Position numbers and translations under genes: made by a program. DNA of 56,840 bases from Prochlorococcus sp. AG-409-L18 (GTDB lineage: Bacteria; Cyanobacteriota; Cyanobacteriia; PCC-6307; Cyanobiaceae): contig QCKG01000011.1 in NCBI GenBank assembly GCA_003215535.1, positions 1 to 56,840 of the forward strand, given 5' to 3'. Position 1 is the stretch's first letter. Every line of letters starts with the position of its first letter. A model generated the notes under the pieces. It searched no databases. It was given only the letters and a program-made list of their open reading frames with translations, and had not been told where the DNA came from. Positions 43,493-53,704 of this stretch are shown here, piece after piece.

Positions 43493-44290
43493 TTAAGTCC
43501 CAAGACAATCCGAGGTGATGGGATCTATCCCCCCAAAACGTCGACATCTTGACTGATAATCAAACAAGGCATGCTTAAGAGCTACCTCATCAAAATCAGG
43601 CCATAAGACTTCAGTGATATGAATCTCCGTATAAGCTAATTGCCAAAGCAAAAAGTTGCTAATTCGCCTCTCTCCACTCGTACGAATAAGCAAGTCTGGA
43701 TCAACCTCACCAGCTGTAAAAAGCTGCTCAGCAAAAATATTCTCATCAATAAGCGCTGGATCAAGCTCACCCTTTACAGAACGTTCAGCAAGTTTTTGAG
43801 CTGCTAAAACTAATTCACGCCTACCGCCGTAATTGGTACATACATTAAAGTGAATTCCAGTATTCCCAGAAGTAAGGTTAGTCGCCTCAGAAATTAACTC
43901 CTGCAACCGATCTGGGAGAGCCTTAAGATCACCAAGAAAACTAATCTTAACTTTCTCACTCTGCAATGATTCAAGTTCACGTTGCAAAACGCTCTGAAAA
44001 AGGGTCATAAGAAAGTTCACTTCATCTCCTGGCCTTGACCAATTTTCAGTTGAAAAGGCATATACAGTTAGTGCTCTAATTCCCCATTTGCTGCAAAGAC
44101 GCAAGGTTGTTTTTAATGCTTCTACACCTGCACGATGGCCCATAATTCGAGGTAGACCACGGGATTTAGCCCAACGTCCATTCCCATCCATTATCACAGC
44201 CACATGCGCGGGCAAACGATCAGGATCCAAACCACTAGGGCATGCTGAAACCTCAGAGAAGGCCGTAGTTGTAGCCAAGGGGCGGCTCAC
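43493..44290 (-). CDS. uppS: Undecaprenyl diphosphate synthase (cis-prenyltransferase)
   Basis: A 265-residue cis-prenyltransferase that makes the C55 carrier for peptidoglycan. The pyrophosphate-binding start is [17 protein letters not shown] (catalytic Asp35), followed by [23 protein letters not shown] and the closing [19 protein letters not shown]. Full length with a 25-residue variable head. Its ATG overlaps the cdaA stop by 4 bases (44290-44287). Confidence 0.95.
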   Translation of the reverse strand: MSRPLATTTAFSEVSACPSGLDPDRLPAHVAVIMDGNGRWAKSRGLPRIMGHRAGVEALKTTLRLCSKWGIRALTVYAFSTENWSRPGDEVNFLMTLFQSVLQRELESLQSEKVKISFLGDLKALPDRLQELISEATNLTSGNTGIHFNVCTNYGGRRELVLAAQKLAERSVKGELDPALIDENIFAEQLFTAGEVDPDLLIRTSGERRISNFLLWQLAYTEIHITEVLWPDFDEVALKHALFDYQSRCRRFGGIDPITSDCLGT

Positions 44291-45192
44291 TGAGAAGACT
44301 CCTGTTTAGAGCTTTGTTTGCCAAAGCTAGCCTTAGATGGTGTTTGAGGGACATCTACTGGATTAGGAGAATTTGCAAGATTACTTGTATTTAATCCAGC
44401 TTTTGGTGGCATAGAAGTCATAGCCGCCCCACTTAGCTCTTTAAGCAAATCCAATAATCTGCTACTCGTAATAGGACGTTCAAGCCTTCCCTGACTAGCC
44501 AAAGACAAAGTTCCTGTTTCTTCAGAAACAACAACACAAATGCAACGGTCAAAACGTTCAGTTATTCCTAAGGCTGCCAAATGACGAGTTCCGTAGCGAC
44601 TAATACCTTGTCTAGATAAAGGCAAAATCACCCCAGCAGAAATAATTCTATTTCCCTTCACAAGAACTGCTCCATCATGAAGAGGGGTATCAGAAGCAAA
44701 TAGATTTAACAACAATTCAGTGGAAAATTGAGCATCAATAGGGACTCCAGCATAAAGAAAATCCTCTGGACGAAGATCACTACCCATATCAACAACAACG
44801 AGGGCCCCTCTACGACTTTGTGATAATCGCCCTGCAGCCTCAGTAAGTTGATTAACGGTACTAGAATTTGCCTGAAACTCCTTCTGAGGATTACCTAAAA
44901 GCACTGCTAACCGACCAGTGCCAAGTAATTCCATTAATCGTCTAAGTTCTCCTTGCCATAAAATTGCAAGTGATAATGAGCATGCCAGGACCAAAGCATC
45001 TACTAACTTTGAAGTGACTGGTAGATTGGCAAACCTTTGAACAAACCAAGCGAGAGAAACAAGGAATAAATACCCCCTTAGCAACCAAAGTGTTCTAGGC
45101 TCATTAACCCTGGAGAAAAGAAGGACGCCAAGACCAGAAGCAAACAGAATGTCAAGCAGTATGAGTGGATTTACAAGCCTCCACAAATTCAC
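44287..45192 (-). CDS. cdaA: Diadenylate cyclase (CdaA/DacA-type) with variant RHR motif
   Basis: A 301-residue protein. Three N-terminal membrane helices (about residues 8-26, 36-53, 62-80) lead into a DisA_N diadenylate cyclase domain. The DGA motif is present (LHDGAVLV, 173-175). The second ATP-binding motif, usually GTRHRAA, reads GTRHLAALG here (Leu205), so one Arg is lost. A 60-residue disordered tail follows. The family makes c-di-AMP, a regulator of potassium and osmotic balance. It is coupled to uppS. Confidence 0.88.
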   Translation of the reverse strand: MNLWRLVNPLILLDILFASGLGVLLFSRVNEPRTLWLLRGYLFLVSLAWFVQRFANLPVTSKLVDALVLACSLSLAILWQGELRRLMELLGTGRLAVLLGNPQKEFQANSSTVNQLTEAAGRLSQSRRGALVVVDMGSDLRPEDFLYAGVPIDAQFSTELLLNLFASDTPLHDGAVLVKGNRIISAGVILPLSRQGISRYGTRHLAALGITERFDRCICVVVSEETGTLSLASQGRLERPITSSRLLDLLKELSGAAMTSMPPKAGLNTSNLANSPNPVDVPQTPSKASFGKQSSKQESSQ

Positions 45193-45211
45193 TCATAAAA
45201 CCCAACCTTTA

Positions 45212-46579
45212 CTACATTAACTCCAAAAAGGCTTCTGGGAAGATGTCATATCGCAGTAAATCTTCTGGCCCTTCTCTTCGCTGAACCAAAGCAGAATGAC
45301 CCTTGTCAACCATTACAGCTGCCGGCTTTGGAATACGGTTGTAATTTGAGCTCATAGACGAGTTGTAAGCCCCTGTACCAAAGACAGCCAATATCTCCCC
45401 ACTTTTACAACTTGGCAACGCGATCTCCTTAAGCAAAACATCACCAGACTCACAATGTTTACCAGCAATAGTTACTGTCTCCTCAGTTGGATCCAATGGG
45501 CGATCTGCAAGACAAGCACTGTAAAAAGATTGGTAAGTGATGGGACGAGGGTTATCACTCATTCCACCATCAACAGAAATATATTTCTTTAACCCTGGAA
45601 TGTCCTTTTGAGATCCAACCTGATATAGCGTCAGTCCTGCATTGGCGACCAGAGATCGACCTGGTTCACACATTAATCTCGGCAAAGCAAGGTCTCGAGA
45701 AAGACATTCTTCAAAAACAGCCTTTGCGACAACTTCAACCCAATTCTGAATAGATGGTGGATCATCGGATTCAATATATTTAATTCCAAGACCTCCTCCC
45801 ACATTGAGATCTTTAATAGGATGTCCAATTTTCCTTGCCATTTGAAGAGCTTCTGCCATGACCTTCGCAAGATCTCTATGAGGGTCTAACTCAAAGATTT
45901 GAGATCCTATATGAGCATGTAATCCATTTAAAACTGACCAGTTTGATTTTTTTAATTCTAATAAAACTTCTTCCAAATCATCAAGATCAAATCCAAATTT
46001 ACTATCTAAGTGTCCAGTCCTTATATATTCATGAGTATGACATTCAATACCAGGTGTAAATCTCAACATTAACTGAGCAGGGTTTCCTTCTTTAGGGACT
46101 AAATTCGCCAGCCTCTCAATATCATGAAGATTATCAATAACAATTGTTACCCCATTTTTATAAGCAAGATAAAGCTCTCTATCAGATTTATTATTTCCAT
46201 GTAAAACAATACGTTCTCCAGGCACACCTCCCCTCAAAGCTGTAAGCAACTCACCTTCAGAAACTGCATCAAGTCCAAAACCTTCAGCTGCTACCAAATT
46301 ACTAAGAATCAAAGAACTATTTGCCTTGGATGCATATAAAGGTAATGATTCTCCTGGATAATATTTTTTCAAAGCCTCTCGATAAGCCACGCAAGAACTT
46401 CTTAGAGTTTGCCGATCAAGAACATATAGAGGAGTGTCATATCTCTCAGCGAGCTGACTGAGTAGACATCCTCCAACCATCAACCTCCCACTTCCATCTA
46501 GCTCCGTAGTGACAGGGCATATATTTCGATTAGGGCTGCTTAGATCCCTAAAGGGCTCATATGGACTTCGATTAGCCAT
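45212..46579 (-). CDS. lysA: Diaminopimelate decarboxylase
   Basis: A 455-residue PLP enzyme for the last step of lysine synthesis. The PLP lysine is K85 in LYASKANSS. Further family blocks are HGNNKS, HAHIGSQIFEL, NVGGGLGIKY, CEPGRSLVANAG, CESGDVL and GAYNSSMSSNYN. It opens the leftward operon lysA-cdaA-uppS-bioB-trhO-hypothetical, 19 bases before cdaA. Confidence 0.95.
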   Translation of the reverse strand: MANRSPYEPFRDLSSPNRNICPVTTELDGSGRLMVGGCLLSQLAERYDTPLYVLDRQTLRSSCVAYREALKKYYPGESLPLYASKANSSLILSNLVAAEGFGLDAVSEGELLTALRGGVPGERIVLHGNNKSDRELYLAYKNGVTIVIDNLHDIERLANLVPKEGNPAQLMLRFTPGIECHTHEYIRTGHLDSKFGFDLDDLEEVLLELKKSNWSVLNGLHAHIGSQIFELDPHRDLAKVMAEALQMARKIGHPIKDLNVGGGLGIKYIESDDPPSIQNWVEVVAKAVFEECLSRDLALPRLMCEPGRSLVANAGLTLYQVGSQKDIPGLKKYISVDGGMSDNPRPITYQSFYSACLADRPLDPTEETVTIAGKHCESGDVLLKEIALPSCKSGEILAVFGTGAYNSSMSSNYNRIPKPAAVMVDKGHSALVQRREGPEDLLRYDIFPEAFLELM

Positions 46580-46644
46580 GAAGAAAAACGATTTCCTTGT
46601 TCAGTGAGCTCAATCTATAGATCAGTACAACTATCCTGACAAGT

Positions 46645-47118
46645 ATGCCTAGAGGAGATCCTAAAAAAATTAACCAGGACAACAAAATCATCTATTTAAA
46701 ACTAGAGCACTTAAATTCCTGCATAGAACTAGACAAGATTGCTCTTGGAGGTCTCTGGAATAAAGGGCAATGGAGAAAAGAATTAATTGATCCAGGCAGA
46801 CTTTGTCTTGGCATTATTAATGGTTCAAATCTATTAGCTATAGCTTGCGGATGGCTAATAATCGATGAATTCCACCTAACTGCAATTGCCGTACATCCTG
46901 ATTTTCGCCGCAAAGGATTAGCCCAACTCCTTCTCTCAACATTGCTAAAAGAAGCTGAATCTCAAGGGAGCAAGCGAGCTACTCTTGAAGTAGAGATAAC
47001 AAATGATTCGGCCAAGGCACTGTATGAAAGCTGTGGTTTCAAAGTTGCAGGTTGTCGAAGTCGTTATTACAAAAATGGAAGTGATGCACTAATCCAATGG
47101 AAGCATTTACATAGCTAG
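46645..47118 (+). CDS. rimI: Ribosomal-protein-alanine N-acetyltransferase (RimI-like)
   Basis: A 157-residue GNAT enzyme. The acetyl-CoA site is LTAIAVHPDFRRKGLAQLLL, followed by ATLEVEITNDSAKALYESCGFKV, which is the typical RimI ending (E...N..A..LY...GF). The substrate is probably the N-terminal Ala of a ribosomal protein, although RimI-like GNATs vary. It is divergent from lysA and precedes clpC. Confidence 0.88.
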   Translation: MPRGDPKKINQDNKIIYLKLEHLNSCIELDKIALGGLWNKGQWRKELIDPGRLCLGIINGSNLLAIACGWLIIDEFHLTAIAVHPDFRRKGLAQLLLSTLLKEAESQGSKRATLEVEITNDSAKALYESCGFKVAGCRSRYYKNGSDALIQWKHLHS

Positions 47119-47137
47119 GCCCCATATCTCCAAGAAA

Positions 47138-47190
47138 AGATATCTATTCGTTTACAAAAGAATAGTCACAAAAAATCCAGATATCTATTC
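47138..47190 (+). promoter_or_regulatory. Paired 12-bp repeats upstream of clpC
   Basis: AGATATCTATTC occurs at 47138-47149 and again at 47179-47190, 41 bases apart start to start (about four helical turns). The first copy also forms a small hairpin with GAATAG (47160-47165). They lie 129 bases before the clpC start and could be regulator sites. The hairpin could alternatively be a weak rimI terminator. Confidence 0.35.
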
Positions 47191-47318
47191 AACTTCATTG
47201 TTACTTTTTAAGTGCTTCAATGCCTCTCTAGAAAGGGTTGTGACCGAAAGAACATGCATACCACATTCCCACGTTAATCCTGATAGGTTAGTTACACCTG
47301 CAAGTGGCATCGACCATC

Positions 47319-49892
47319 ATGTTCGAGCGGTTTACCGAGAAAGCCATCAAGGTGATCATGTTGGCGCAAGAAGAGGCGCGACGACTTGGTCATAATTTTG
47401 TCGGAACCGAGCAAATCCTTCTAGGACTTATTGGTGAAGGAACTGGTGTGGCTGCAAAAGTTCTAAAGTCAATGGGAGTAAACCTAAAAGACGCAAGGAT
47501 AGAAGTTGAAAAAATCATTGGTCGCGGTTCTGGATTTGTTGCTGTAGAGATACCATTCACACCAAGAGCCAAAAGGGTTCTCGAACTCTCTCTGGAAGAA
47601 GCCAGACAACTAGGGCACAACTACATCGGGACAGAACATCTTTTGTTGGGCCTAATTCGAGAAGGAGAAGGGGTGGCTGCAAGAGTTTTAGAAAATCTTG
47701 GAGTAGATCTAGCCAAAGTTCGAACTCAAGTTATACGAATGCTTGGGGAAACAGCTGAAGTAACTTCTGGTGGCAGTGGTGGCGGTAAGGGTTCCGTAAA
47801 AACAGCAACTCTCGATGAATTTGGAACGAACCTAACCAAACTTGCCAGTGAGTCAAAATTAGATCCAGTAGTTGGTAGGCACAGCGAAATCGATCGTGTG
47901 ATTCAGATTCTTGGAAGACGTACAAAAAACAATCCTGTATTAATTGGTGAGCCTGGAGTTGGGAAGACAGCTATAGCAGAAGGCTTGGCCCAAAGAATTC
48001 AACAAGGTGATATTCCAGATATTCTCGAAGAAAAGAGAGTCCTAACTCTTGACATAGGTCTCTTAGTCGCAGGAACAAAATACCGAGGTGAATTCGAAGA
48101 ACGTCTAAAAAAAATAATGGAAGAAATTAAATCGGCTGGGAATGTAATTCTAGTGATTGATGAAGTTCACACCCTTATAGGAGCAGGTGCAGCAGAAGGA
48201 GCAATAGATGCAGCCAATATTCTCAAGCCTGCACTGGCAAGAGGGGAACTTCAATGTATTGGAGCAACCACTCTTGATGAATATCGAAAACACATTGAAC
48301 GAGATGCCGCCCTCGAAAGACGTTTCCAGCCAGTAATGGTTGGCGAACCCTCTATTGCAGACACAATTGAGATACTTCATGGCCTTAGAGAACGTTATGA
48401 ACAACACCACAGATTAAAAATCACAGACCAAGCTCTTGAAGCAGCAGCAAATCTTGGAGATAGATATATTTCAGACCGTTATTTACCTGATAAAGCAATT
48501 GATCTTATAGATGAAGCAGGAAGCAGGGTTAGGCTTCTTAATTCAAAATTGCCCCCAGAAGCAAAAGAAGTAGATAAGGAGCTAAGGAAGGTTCAAAGAG
48601 AAAAGGAAGAAGCAGTTCGTGATCAAGATTTCACAAAAGCAGGTGAATTGCGTGAAAAAGAGGTCGAGCTAAGAGAGAAAATAAGAACAGTTTTGCAAGC
48701 CTCACGTGAAGACAAGGAGAGCACAATTAACAAAGAAGATTCAATTGAAGATAAAACGAAAGAAACCACGAAATCAAATGAAGACCAAATAATAAATACT
48801 CAAAAGGACCTTTCTTCTCCAACAGTAAATGAAGAGGATATTGCTCATATAGTTGCATCTTGGACAGGAGTCCCTGTTCAGAAGCTTACAGAAAGTGAAT
48901 CAGTGAAGCTTCTAAATATGGAAGATACACTTCATCAACGTCTTATTGGTCAAGATGAAGCAGTCAAAGCAGTTTCAAAAGCTATTCGCCGTGCGAGAGT
49001 AGGACTAAAGAATCCAAATAGGCCTATAGCAAGCTTTATTTTTTCTGGACCAACTGGTGTTGGCAAAACAGAACTAACTAAAGCACTTGCGACATATTTC
49101 TTTGGCAGTGAAGAGGCGATGATTCGTCTAGATATGTCTGAATTTATGGAAAGGCATACAGTTAGTAAGCTTATAGGTTCACCTCCAGGCTATGTAGGTT
49201 TTAACGAAGGAGGACAACTTACTGAAGCTGTAAGGAGAAGGCCATACACAGTAGTTCTCTTTGACGAAATAGAGAAAGCTCATCCGGATGTATTTAATCT
49301 ACTTCTCCAACTTTTAGAAGATGGACGATTAACAGATTCCAAAGGAAGAACAGTAGATTTTAAAAATACGTTAATCATAATGACCTCAAATATAGGGTCT
49401 AAAGTTATTGAGAAAGGTGGGGGAGGACTTGGTTTTGAGTTTTCAGGAGAAAATGCAGAAGACAGCCAATACAATAGAATAAGATCCCTAGTTAATGAGG
49501 AGTTAAAACAATATTTCCGACCTGAGTTCCTTAATAGACTCGATGAGATAATTGTATTCAGGCAACTTACTAAGCAAGAAGTAAAAGATATTGCCGAGAT
49601 TATGCTGAAAGAAGTCTTCCTAAGAATAAAAGAGAAAGGTATTACTCTAACCGTTTCGGATGCCTTTAAAGAGAGGCTTGTAGAGGAAGGATATAACCCT
49701 TCCTATGGTGCCAGGCCTCTTCGTCGTGCCGTCATGCGTTTACTAGAAGATAGCCTGGCCGAAGAAGTTCTTTCTAGTCGAATCAAAGAGGGAGATGAAG
49801 CGATAGTGGATATTGACCAAAACAAACAAGTTATCGTAAGAACTATCAACAAGGAGGCGACTTCCCCAGAACTCGCAAGCGCAGGAATCTAA
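47319..49892 (+). CDS. clpC: ATP-dependent Clp protease ATP-binding subunit ClpC
   Basis: An 857-residue Hsp100 unfoldase that feeds the Clp protease. The N-terminal domain has two Clp repeats (about 1-140; [20 protein letters not shown]). AAA1 has Walker [10 protein letters not shown], and a UVR/coiled middle region follows. AAA2 has GPTGVGKTE, and the C-terminus has [15 protein letters not shown]. Between the UVR segment and AAA2 is a low-complexity Lys/Glu/Thr insert (about residues 468-505). The ATG at 47319 gives the canonical MFERFTE start; the GTG at 47304 is less likely. Confidence 0.96.
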   Translation: MFERFTEKAIKVIMLAQEEARRLGHNFVGTEQILLGLIGEGTGVAAKVLKSMGVNLKDARIEVEKIIGRGSGFVAVEIPFTPRAKRVLELSLEEARQLGHNYIGTEHLLLGLIREGEGVAARVLENLGVDLAKVRTQVIRMLGETAEVTSGGSGGGKGSVKTATLDEFGTNLTKLASESKLDPVVGRHSEIDRVIQILGRRTKNNPVLIGEPGVGKTAIAEGLAQRIQQGDIPDILEEKRVLTLDIGLLVAGTKYRGEFEERLKKIMEEIKSAGNVILVIDEVHTLIGAGAAEGAIDAANILKPALARGELQCIGATTLDEYRKHIERDAALERRFQPVMVGEPSIADTIEILHGLRERYEQHHRLKITDQALEAAANLGDRYISDRYLPDKAIDLIDEAGSRVRLLNSKLPPEAKEVDKELRKVQREKEEAVRDQDFTKAGELREKEVELREKIRTVLQASREDKESTINKEDSIEDKTKETTKSNEDQIINTQKDLSSPTVNEEDIAHIVASWTGVPVQKLTESESVKLLNMEDTLHQRLIGQDEAVKAVSKAIRRARVGLKNPNRPIASFIFSGPTGVGKTELTKALATYFFGSEEAMIRLDMSEFMERHTVSKLIGSPPGYVGFNEGGQLTEAVRRRPYTVVLFDEIEKAHPDVFNLLLQLLEDGRLTDSKGRTVDFKNTLIIMTSNIGSKVIEKGGGGLGFEFSGENAEDSQYNRIRSLVNEELKQYFRPEFLNRLDEIIVFRQLTKQEVKDIAEIMLKEVFLRIKEKGITLTVSDAFKERLVEEGYNPSYGARPLRRAVMRLLEDSLAEEVLSSRIKEGDEAIVDIDQNKQVIVRTINKEATSPELASAGI

Positions 49893-49917
49893 AAATAATC
49901 AAGAAAAACTGAGAACA

Positions 49918-51054
49918 ATGAACTCAAGCTTGTCTCATTCAATTTCTCCCGGAAAAGTAATTAGAGGAGAAAATGCATGGAATGAGGCTAAACATTTTAT
50001 ACCAGCAATATGTAACTCACCATTACTTCTCGGTCGTAGTCAATCTACTGCAGGACTTAGAGATTATCTTCTAGAAAGCCTTCAATGCTTAGGAATAAAA
50101 CCAATAAAAGAGGAGCTCAAATATGACTGCTGTGAATTTGATTTGAATCGGCTGAAATCTGAAGCCACTAATAAAGGTTGTGATGCAATCATTGCTGCTG
50201 GTGGAGGCAAGGTACTTGATTCAGGGAAACTTCTTGCTAATCGTCTAGGAATACCTTGTGTCACAGTCCCTCTCAGTGCTGCCACATGCGCTGGGTGGAC
50301 AGCTTTATCGAATATTTATTCTCCTGAAGGAGCCTTTGAAAAAGATGAATTACTTAAGTCTTGTCCAAACCTTTTAATCTTTGATGAAACCTTCATTAGG
50401 AACGCTCCTAGACGAACACTAGCAAGTGGAATAGCTGATGCTCTTGCAAAATGGTATGAAGCTTCGCTTACAAGTAGTTCCAGCACAGATGCTCTAGTTC
50501 AACAAGCAGTTCAACTAGCAAGGGTTCTGCGTGACCAGCTTTTAATAGACGGCCATGAAGCATTTTCCAATAGCCATAGCGAAGCCTGGACAAGAGTCTC
50601 CCAAGGATGCGGGCTTACAGCTGGTCTAATAGGAGGAATAGGAGGAGCAAGATGTCGAACCGCTACAGCACATTGCTTACACAATGGTCTAACACAATTA
50701 AAATCAGCACCAAAAGCCCTCCATGGAGAAATAGTGGGCTTTGGAATACTTGTTCAACTAAGACTTGAAGAAATCATTACTGGGAATCAACTCGCCAGGG
50801 TTTCGAGAGATCAACTCCTGCCATTCCTTCGTGGGATCAAATTGCCTGTAAGCCTTAAAGAACTTGGTTTGGGTCAAACAACACTAGACGAATTACATGA
50901 AGCATGTGATTTTGCCTGCAATAACAGTTCAGAAATGCGATATCTACCGTTTGATGTCACTTCAAATAATCTTTTAAATGCTGTTTTAAGTGCTGGAGAG
51001 GAAGGCGAATCAATCAAACAAGAGCCAGGAAAAACGTTGTTTCAAGAATATTGA
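49918..51054 (+). CDS. GldA-like iron-containing alcohol/glycerol dehydrogenase family protein
   Basis: A 378-residue protein of the dehydroquinate synthase/glycerol dehydrogenase fold. The nucleotide-binding site is IIAAGGGKVLDSGKLLANRLG. Metal-site blocks are ASGIADALAKWYEA (Asp), ATAHCLHNGL (His) and ALHGEIVGFGI (His). It likely oxidises or reduces a small polyol or aldehyde with NAD(P); the substrate is unknown. It lies 25 bases after clpC and two bases before the hydrolase gene, so it is probably co-transcribed. Confidence 0.85.
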   Translation: MNSSLSHSISPGKVIRGENAWNEAKHFIPAICNSPLLLGRSQSTAGLRDYLLESLQCLGIKPIKEELKYDCCEFDLNRLKSEATNKGCDAIIAAGGGKVLDSGKLLANRLGIPCVTVPLSAATCAGWTALSNIYSPEGAFEKDELLKSCPNLLIFDETFIRNAPRRTLASGIADALAKWYEASLTSSSSTDALVQQAVQLARVLRDQLLIDGHEAFSNSHSEAWTRVSQGCGLTAGLIGGIGGARCRTATAHCLHNGLTQLKSAPKALHGEIVGFGILVQLRLEEIITGNQLARVSRDQLLPFLRGIKLPVSLKELGLGQTTLDELHEACDFACNNSSEMRYLPFDVTSNNLLNAVLSAGEEGESIKQEPGKTLFQEY

Positions 51055-51056
51055 AT

Positions 51057-51962
51057 ATGGCTCTAATAGATTCAACAGCAAATACTTCTATAGAAGAGAA
51101 TCTCTATAAGCAATTAAAAGGTGATCTATTAGATCCACTAGCTGTTGATCTCGCAAATTCTGTCCATTGGTTACATTTAAAAAACATTTCTCAAACTGAA
51201 AATGAGAAATACCCAATAGCTATTAGCGGTAAAGGACCACCTTTATTGCTTCTGCATGGATTTGATAGTAGCCATCTTGAGTTTAGAAGATTAGTCCCAT
51301 TACTAAACGGCCATCACAAACTCTTAATCCCTGATTTATATGGGTTTGGATTCTGCCCTAGACCCAAAAACAATAAATATGGGAAAGAGTCATTAGTTCT
51401 TCATCTATATGAGCTCTTGAATAATTTAGCTATTGATTCTTCAGTGGGACTAATAGGAGCATCAATGGGGGGGGCTTTGGCAATGGAAATTGCTAGGAAA
51501 TATCCAGAGAAAGTAAATCGAATATTACTTCTATGCCCTGCTGGATTGTCAGGGAAGCCAATAAAAATACCTCCATTGTTAGATCATTTGGGTGCTTGTT
51601 TTCTTCGCCAGAATATTGTTAGAAAGAACTTATGCAAACAAGCCTTTTCAGATCCGAAGAATAGTGTTGGACCTCCTGAAGAACAAATTGCTTCCCTCCA
51701 TTTAAAAGTCCCTGGATGGAGCAGGTCATTAGCTGCTTTTGCAAGAAGTGGAGGTTTTGCTAATTGTGGACTACCACTCCCTAAGCAGCCAATCCATTCA
51801 ATATGGGGTGATAACGATAGAATACTTACTGGTGCGATAAAGAAAGAATCCCTTGAAATGCTTAATCCAAATACAGAAGAGATATCTAATTGTGGGCACC
51901 TACCTCATTTAGATAAGCCCAACTTAGTTGCAAATCGATGGTTAAGAGCTAGCCAATATTAA
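51057..51962 (+). CDS. Alpha/beta hydrolase
   Basis: A 301-residue alpha/beta-fold hydrolase. The oxyanion/HG block is PPLLLLHGFDSSHLEF, the nucleophile elbow is GASMGG (Ser), the acid is in SIWGDNDRI, and the His is in NCGHLPHLDKP. The substrate is unknown. The ATG at 51057 follows the preceding TGA by two bases (a TTG at 51051 overlaps that stop). Its own stop overlaps the next start (TAATG at 51960-51964). Confidence 0.88.
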   Translation: MALIDSTANTSIEENLYKQLKGDLLDPLAVDLANSVHWLHLKNISQTENEKYPIAISGKGPPLLLLHGFDSSHLEFRRLVPLLNGHHKLLIPDLYGFGFCPRPKNNKYGKESLVLHLYELLNNLAIDSSVGLIGASMGGALAMEIARKYPEKVNRILLLCPAGLSGKPIKIPPLLDHLGACFLRQNIVRKNLCKQAFSDPKNSVGPPEEQIASLHLKVPGWSRSLAAFARSGGFANCGLPLPKQPIHSIWGDNDRILTGAIKKESLEMLNPNTEEISNCGHLPHLDKPNLVANRWLRASQY

Positions 51963-52594
51963 TGGAGAAAAGAACAAAACCCCAAAAGCCTATTGAGCAA
52001 ATACTTTCGAGCGCACTGATTATTTGGGTAAATAATCAGTGCGATTACATAAAGGATATAAAAGTAAACCTAGAGATTAAAAGTTTTATTGATCTCCTTA
52101 GAGGTCATTTATCCGGAGCAGGTCTCATAGCAAAAGATATAATATTCAAGAATCTCCCTATTTATTCAGCCGAGTGTTTAACTGGAGAAATAAAATTCAA
52201 ATTGGACTTTAGGCAGACCAAGGTGATACTTCGCGAGAAATTTAATCTAGAAGGTATCATCTCTTTTACAGAGAGAAATTTAAATGATTTATTAGTTTCA
52301 AAGGAATGGGCCTGGCTAGGGATTTACCTTTCAAAAGAATTAATAGGAACTCCTAATTTCAAGAACATCCAGATAGATGGAAACTTATTTAAGATCTCCG
52401 GTTTCAAACCAGATAATGGAAAGATTTGCTCAGGTAAATACTCAGTCATAGCCCGTGAGGGAAAACTAATACTTCACAGCGAATTGACCAACAAAGATTC
52501 GCACCTTCCAATGGATAATGCAATACAAATCAACAAAGTTTCTTTAGAACATGGTCTGCTGACAATATACGGAAATTCAATTGTAAGGCCATAA
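51962..52594 (+). CDS. DUF2993 (LmeA-like) family protein
   Basis: A 210-residue protein without a signal peptide. The domain pattern IEQILSSALIIWV, SGAGLIAKDIIFKNLPIYSA, then LTGEIKFKLDF matches DUF2993, a lipid-binding fold seen across cyanobacteria. Function is unknown, with phospholipid binding inferred from the family. It is translationally coupled to the hydrolase (TAATG). It ends two bases before the convergent cdsA stop. Confidence 0.75.
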   Translation: MEKRTKPQKPIEQILSSALIIWVNNQCDYIKDIKVNLEIKSFIDLLRGHLSGAGLIAKDIIFKNLPIYSAECLTGEIKFKLDFRQTKVILREKFNLEGIISFTERNLNDLLVSKEWAWLGIYLSKELIGTPNFKNIQIDGNLFKISGFKPDNGKICSGKYSVIAREGKLILHSELTNKDSHLPMDNAIQINKVSLEHGLLTIYGNSIVRP

Positions 52595-52596
52595 AT

Positions 52597-53490
52597 TCAA
52601 TTATTTAAATACGGGAATATCAAAGTTACTGCATAATAAACAACTGCAGGAGTAAATAGATAGCTATCAATCCTATCAAGAATTCCACCATGTCCTGGGA
52701 GAACATCTCCTGAATCTTTAAGCCCCGCATTTCTCTTCATCATTGACTCTGTCAAATCACCTACTAATGCAAAAAGGGCAACCAAAGCACCTAAAAGACA
52801 ACCCCAAAGAGGGCCAAATTGCCAACTAAAAAGTTCCACGGCCATGACACCAACTATCATTGCTGACAAGAAACCACCAATAGCTCCTTCAATGGTCTTT
52901 CCTGGAGATATTGGCGATAAAGGGTGACGCCCAAAGCTATGACCCACAGCATATGAACCTATATCACTAGCAACGATCATCAAACAAGCCACAAGAGTTA
53001 TTGCCATGCCTGAGGTGAAAGGATCTGATATAGATATGGAGCCGAGTTGCATAGATGGAAGTAACTCTAAGTCAACCAAATTTCTTAATCTCAACCAATG
53101 ACTAGGCAAAAAGCCTAAATAGAACAACCCAAAAATAGATGCCGCTATATCTGCAATAGATCCAGTTACTGGTTGTAGCAACAACCATCCACAAATAGCT
53201 GCTCCTGAAAGAGGCAAAACTGCCGCGGCAATCTCAGAAGGCAATCCCCCATTGGCTGCCCACTGTGTACTTATAAGCAAAAGGTGACAAGCAACCAATG
53301 TAGTTTTAGTCGCTGGCCTTATTCCCGTGAATTGAGCCATGCGGAAAAACTCCAACAAGGCAAGATGAACTATCACCCCTAAGGCAAGCGTGAACCACCA
53401 ACCACCAAGGGCAACAAACAAAAGGCCAAAGGCACCAGCGACTAGGCCACTAATAAGCCGGTTTCGTGAGAAAACTGAAGTCATTAACAA
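52597..53490 (-). CDS. cdsA: Phosphatidate cytidylyltransferase
   Basis: A 297-residue integral membrane enzyme that makes CDP-diacylglycerol from CTP and phosphatidate. It has about eight membrane helices. The signature is complete near the C-terminus: SPGKTIEGAIGGF, then DLTESMMKRNAGLKDSGDVL and PGHGGILDRIDS. M1 and M3 are adjacent starts. It is convergent with the DUF2993 gene, with no space for a separate terminator. Confidence 0.95.
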   Translation of the reverse strand: MLMTSVFSRNRLISGLVAGAFGLLFVALGGWWFTLALGVIVHLALLEFFRMAQFTGIRPATKTTLVACHLLLISTQWAANGGLPSEIAAAVLPLSGAAICGWLLLQPVTGSIADIAASIFGLFYLGFLPSHWLRLRNLVDLELLPSMQLGSISISDPFTSGMAITLVACLMIVASDIGSYAVGHSFGRHPLSPISPGKTIEGAIGGFLSAMIVGVMAVELFSWQFGPLWGCLLGALVALFALVGDLTESMMKRNAGLKDSGDVLPGHGGILDRIDSYLFTPAVVYYAVTLIFPYLNN

Positions 53491-53704
53491 TAAAATCTAG
53501 ACCTAATTAGCAACAATTAATAATTGAATTAGCAGTACTGAAAGAATTTTCATTAGGAGCCCTTAGGAAAAGTGGAGATTCGAGCTGGCCTCAAGATTAA
53601 TCTTTTGGTTTTCGGTTCAATTCCAATTAAGCCCTACATCGTTTCTTATAGAAAACACAAAAAGCCCTACTAATCAAATTCAAAGAGTTCTCGCACAAAT
53701 AAAA

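Noticed and set aside
53565-53635. tRNA-like GGTTCAATTCC stretch near cdsA
   Set aside because: The would-be T-stem pairs only two bases and no acceptor or anticodon stem can be drawn.
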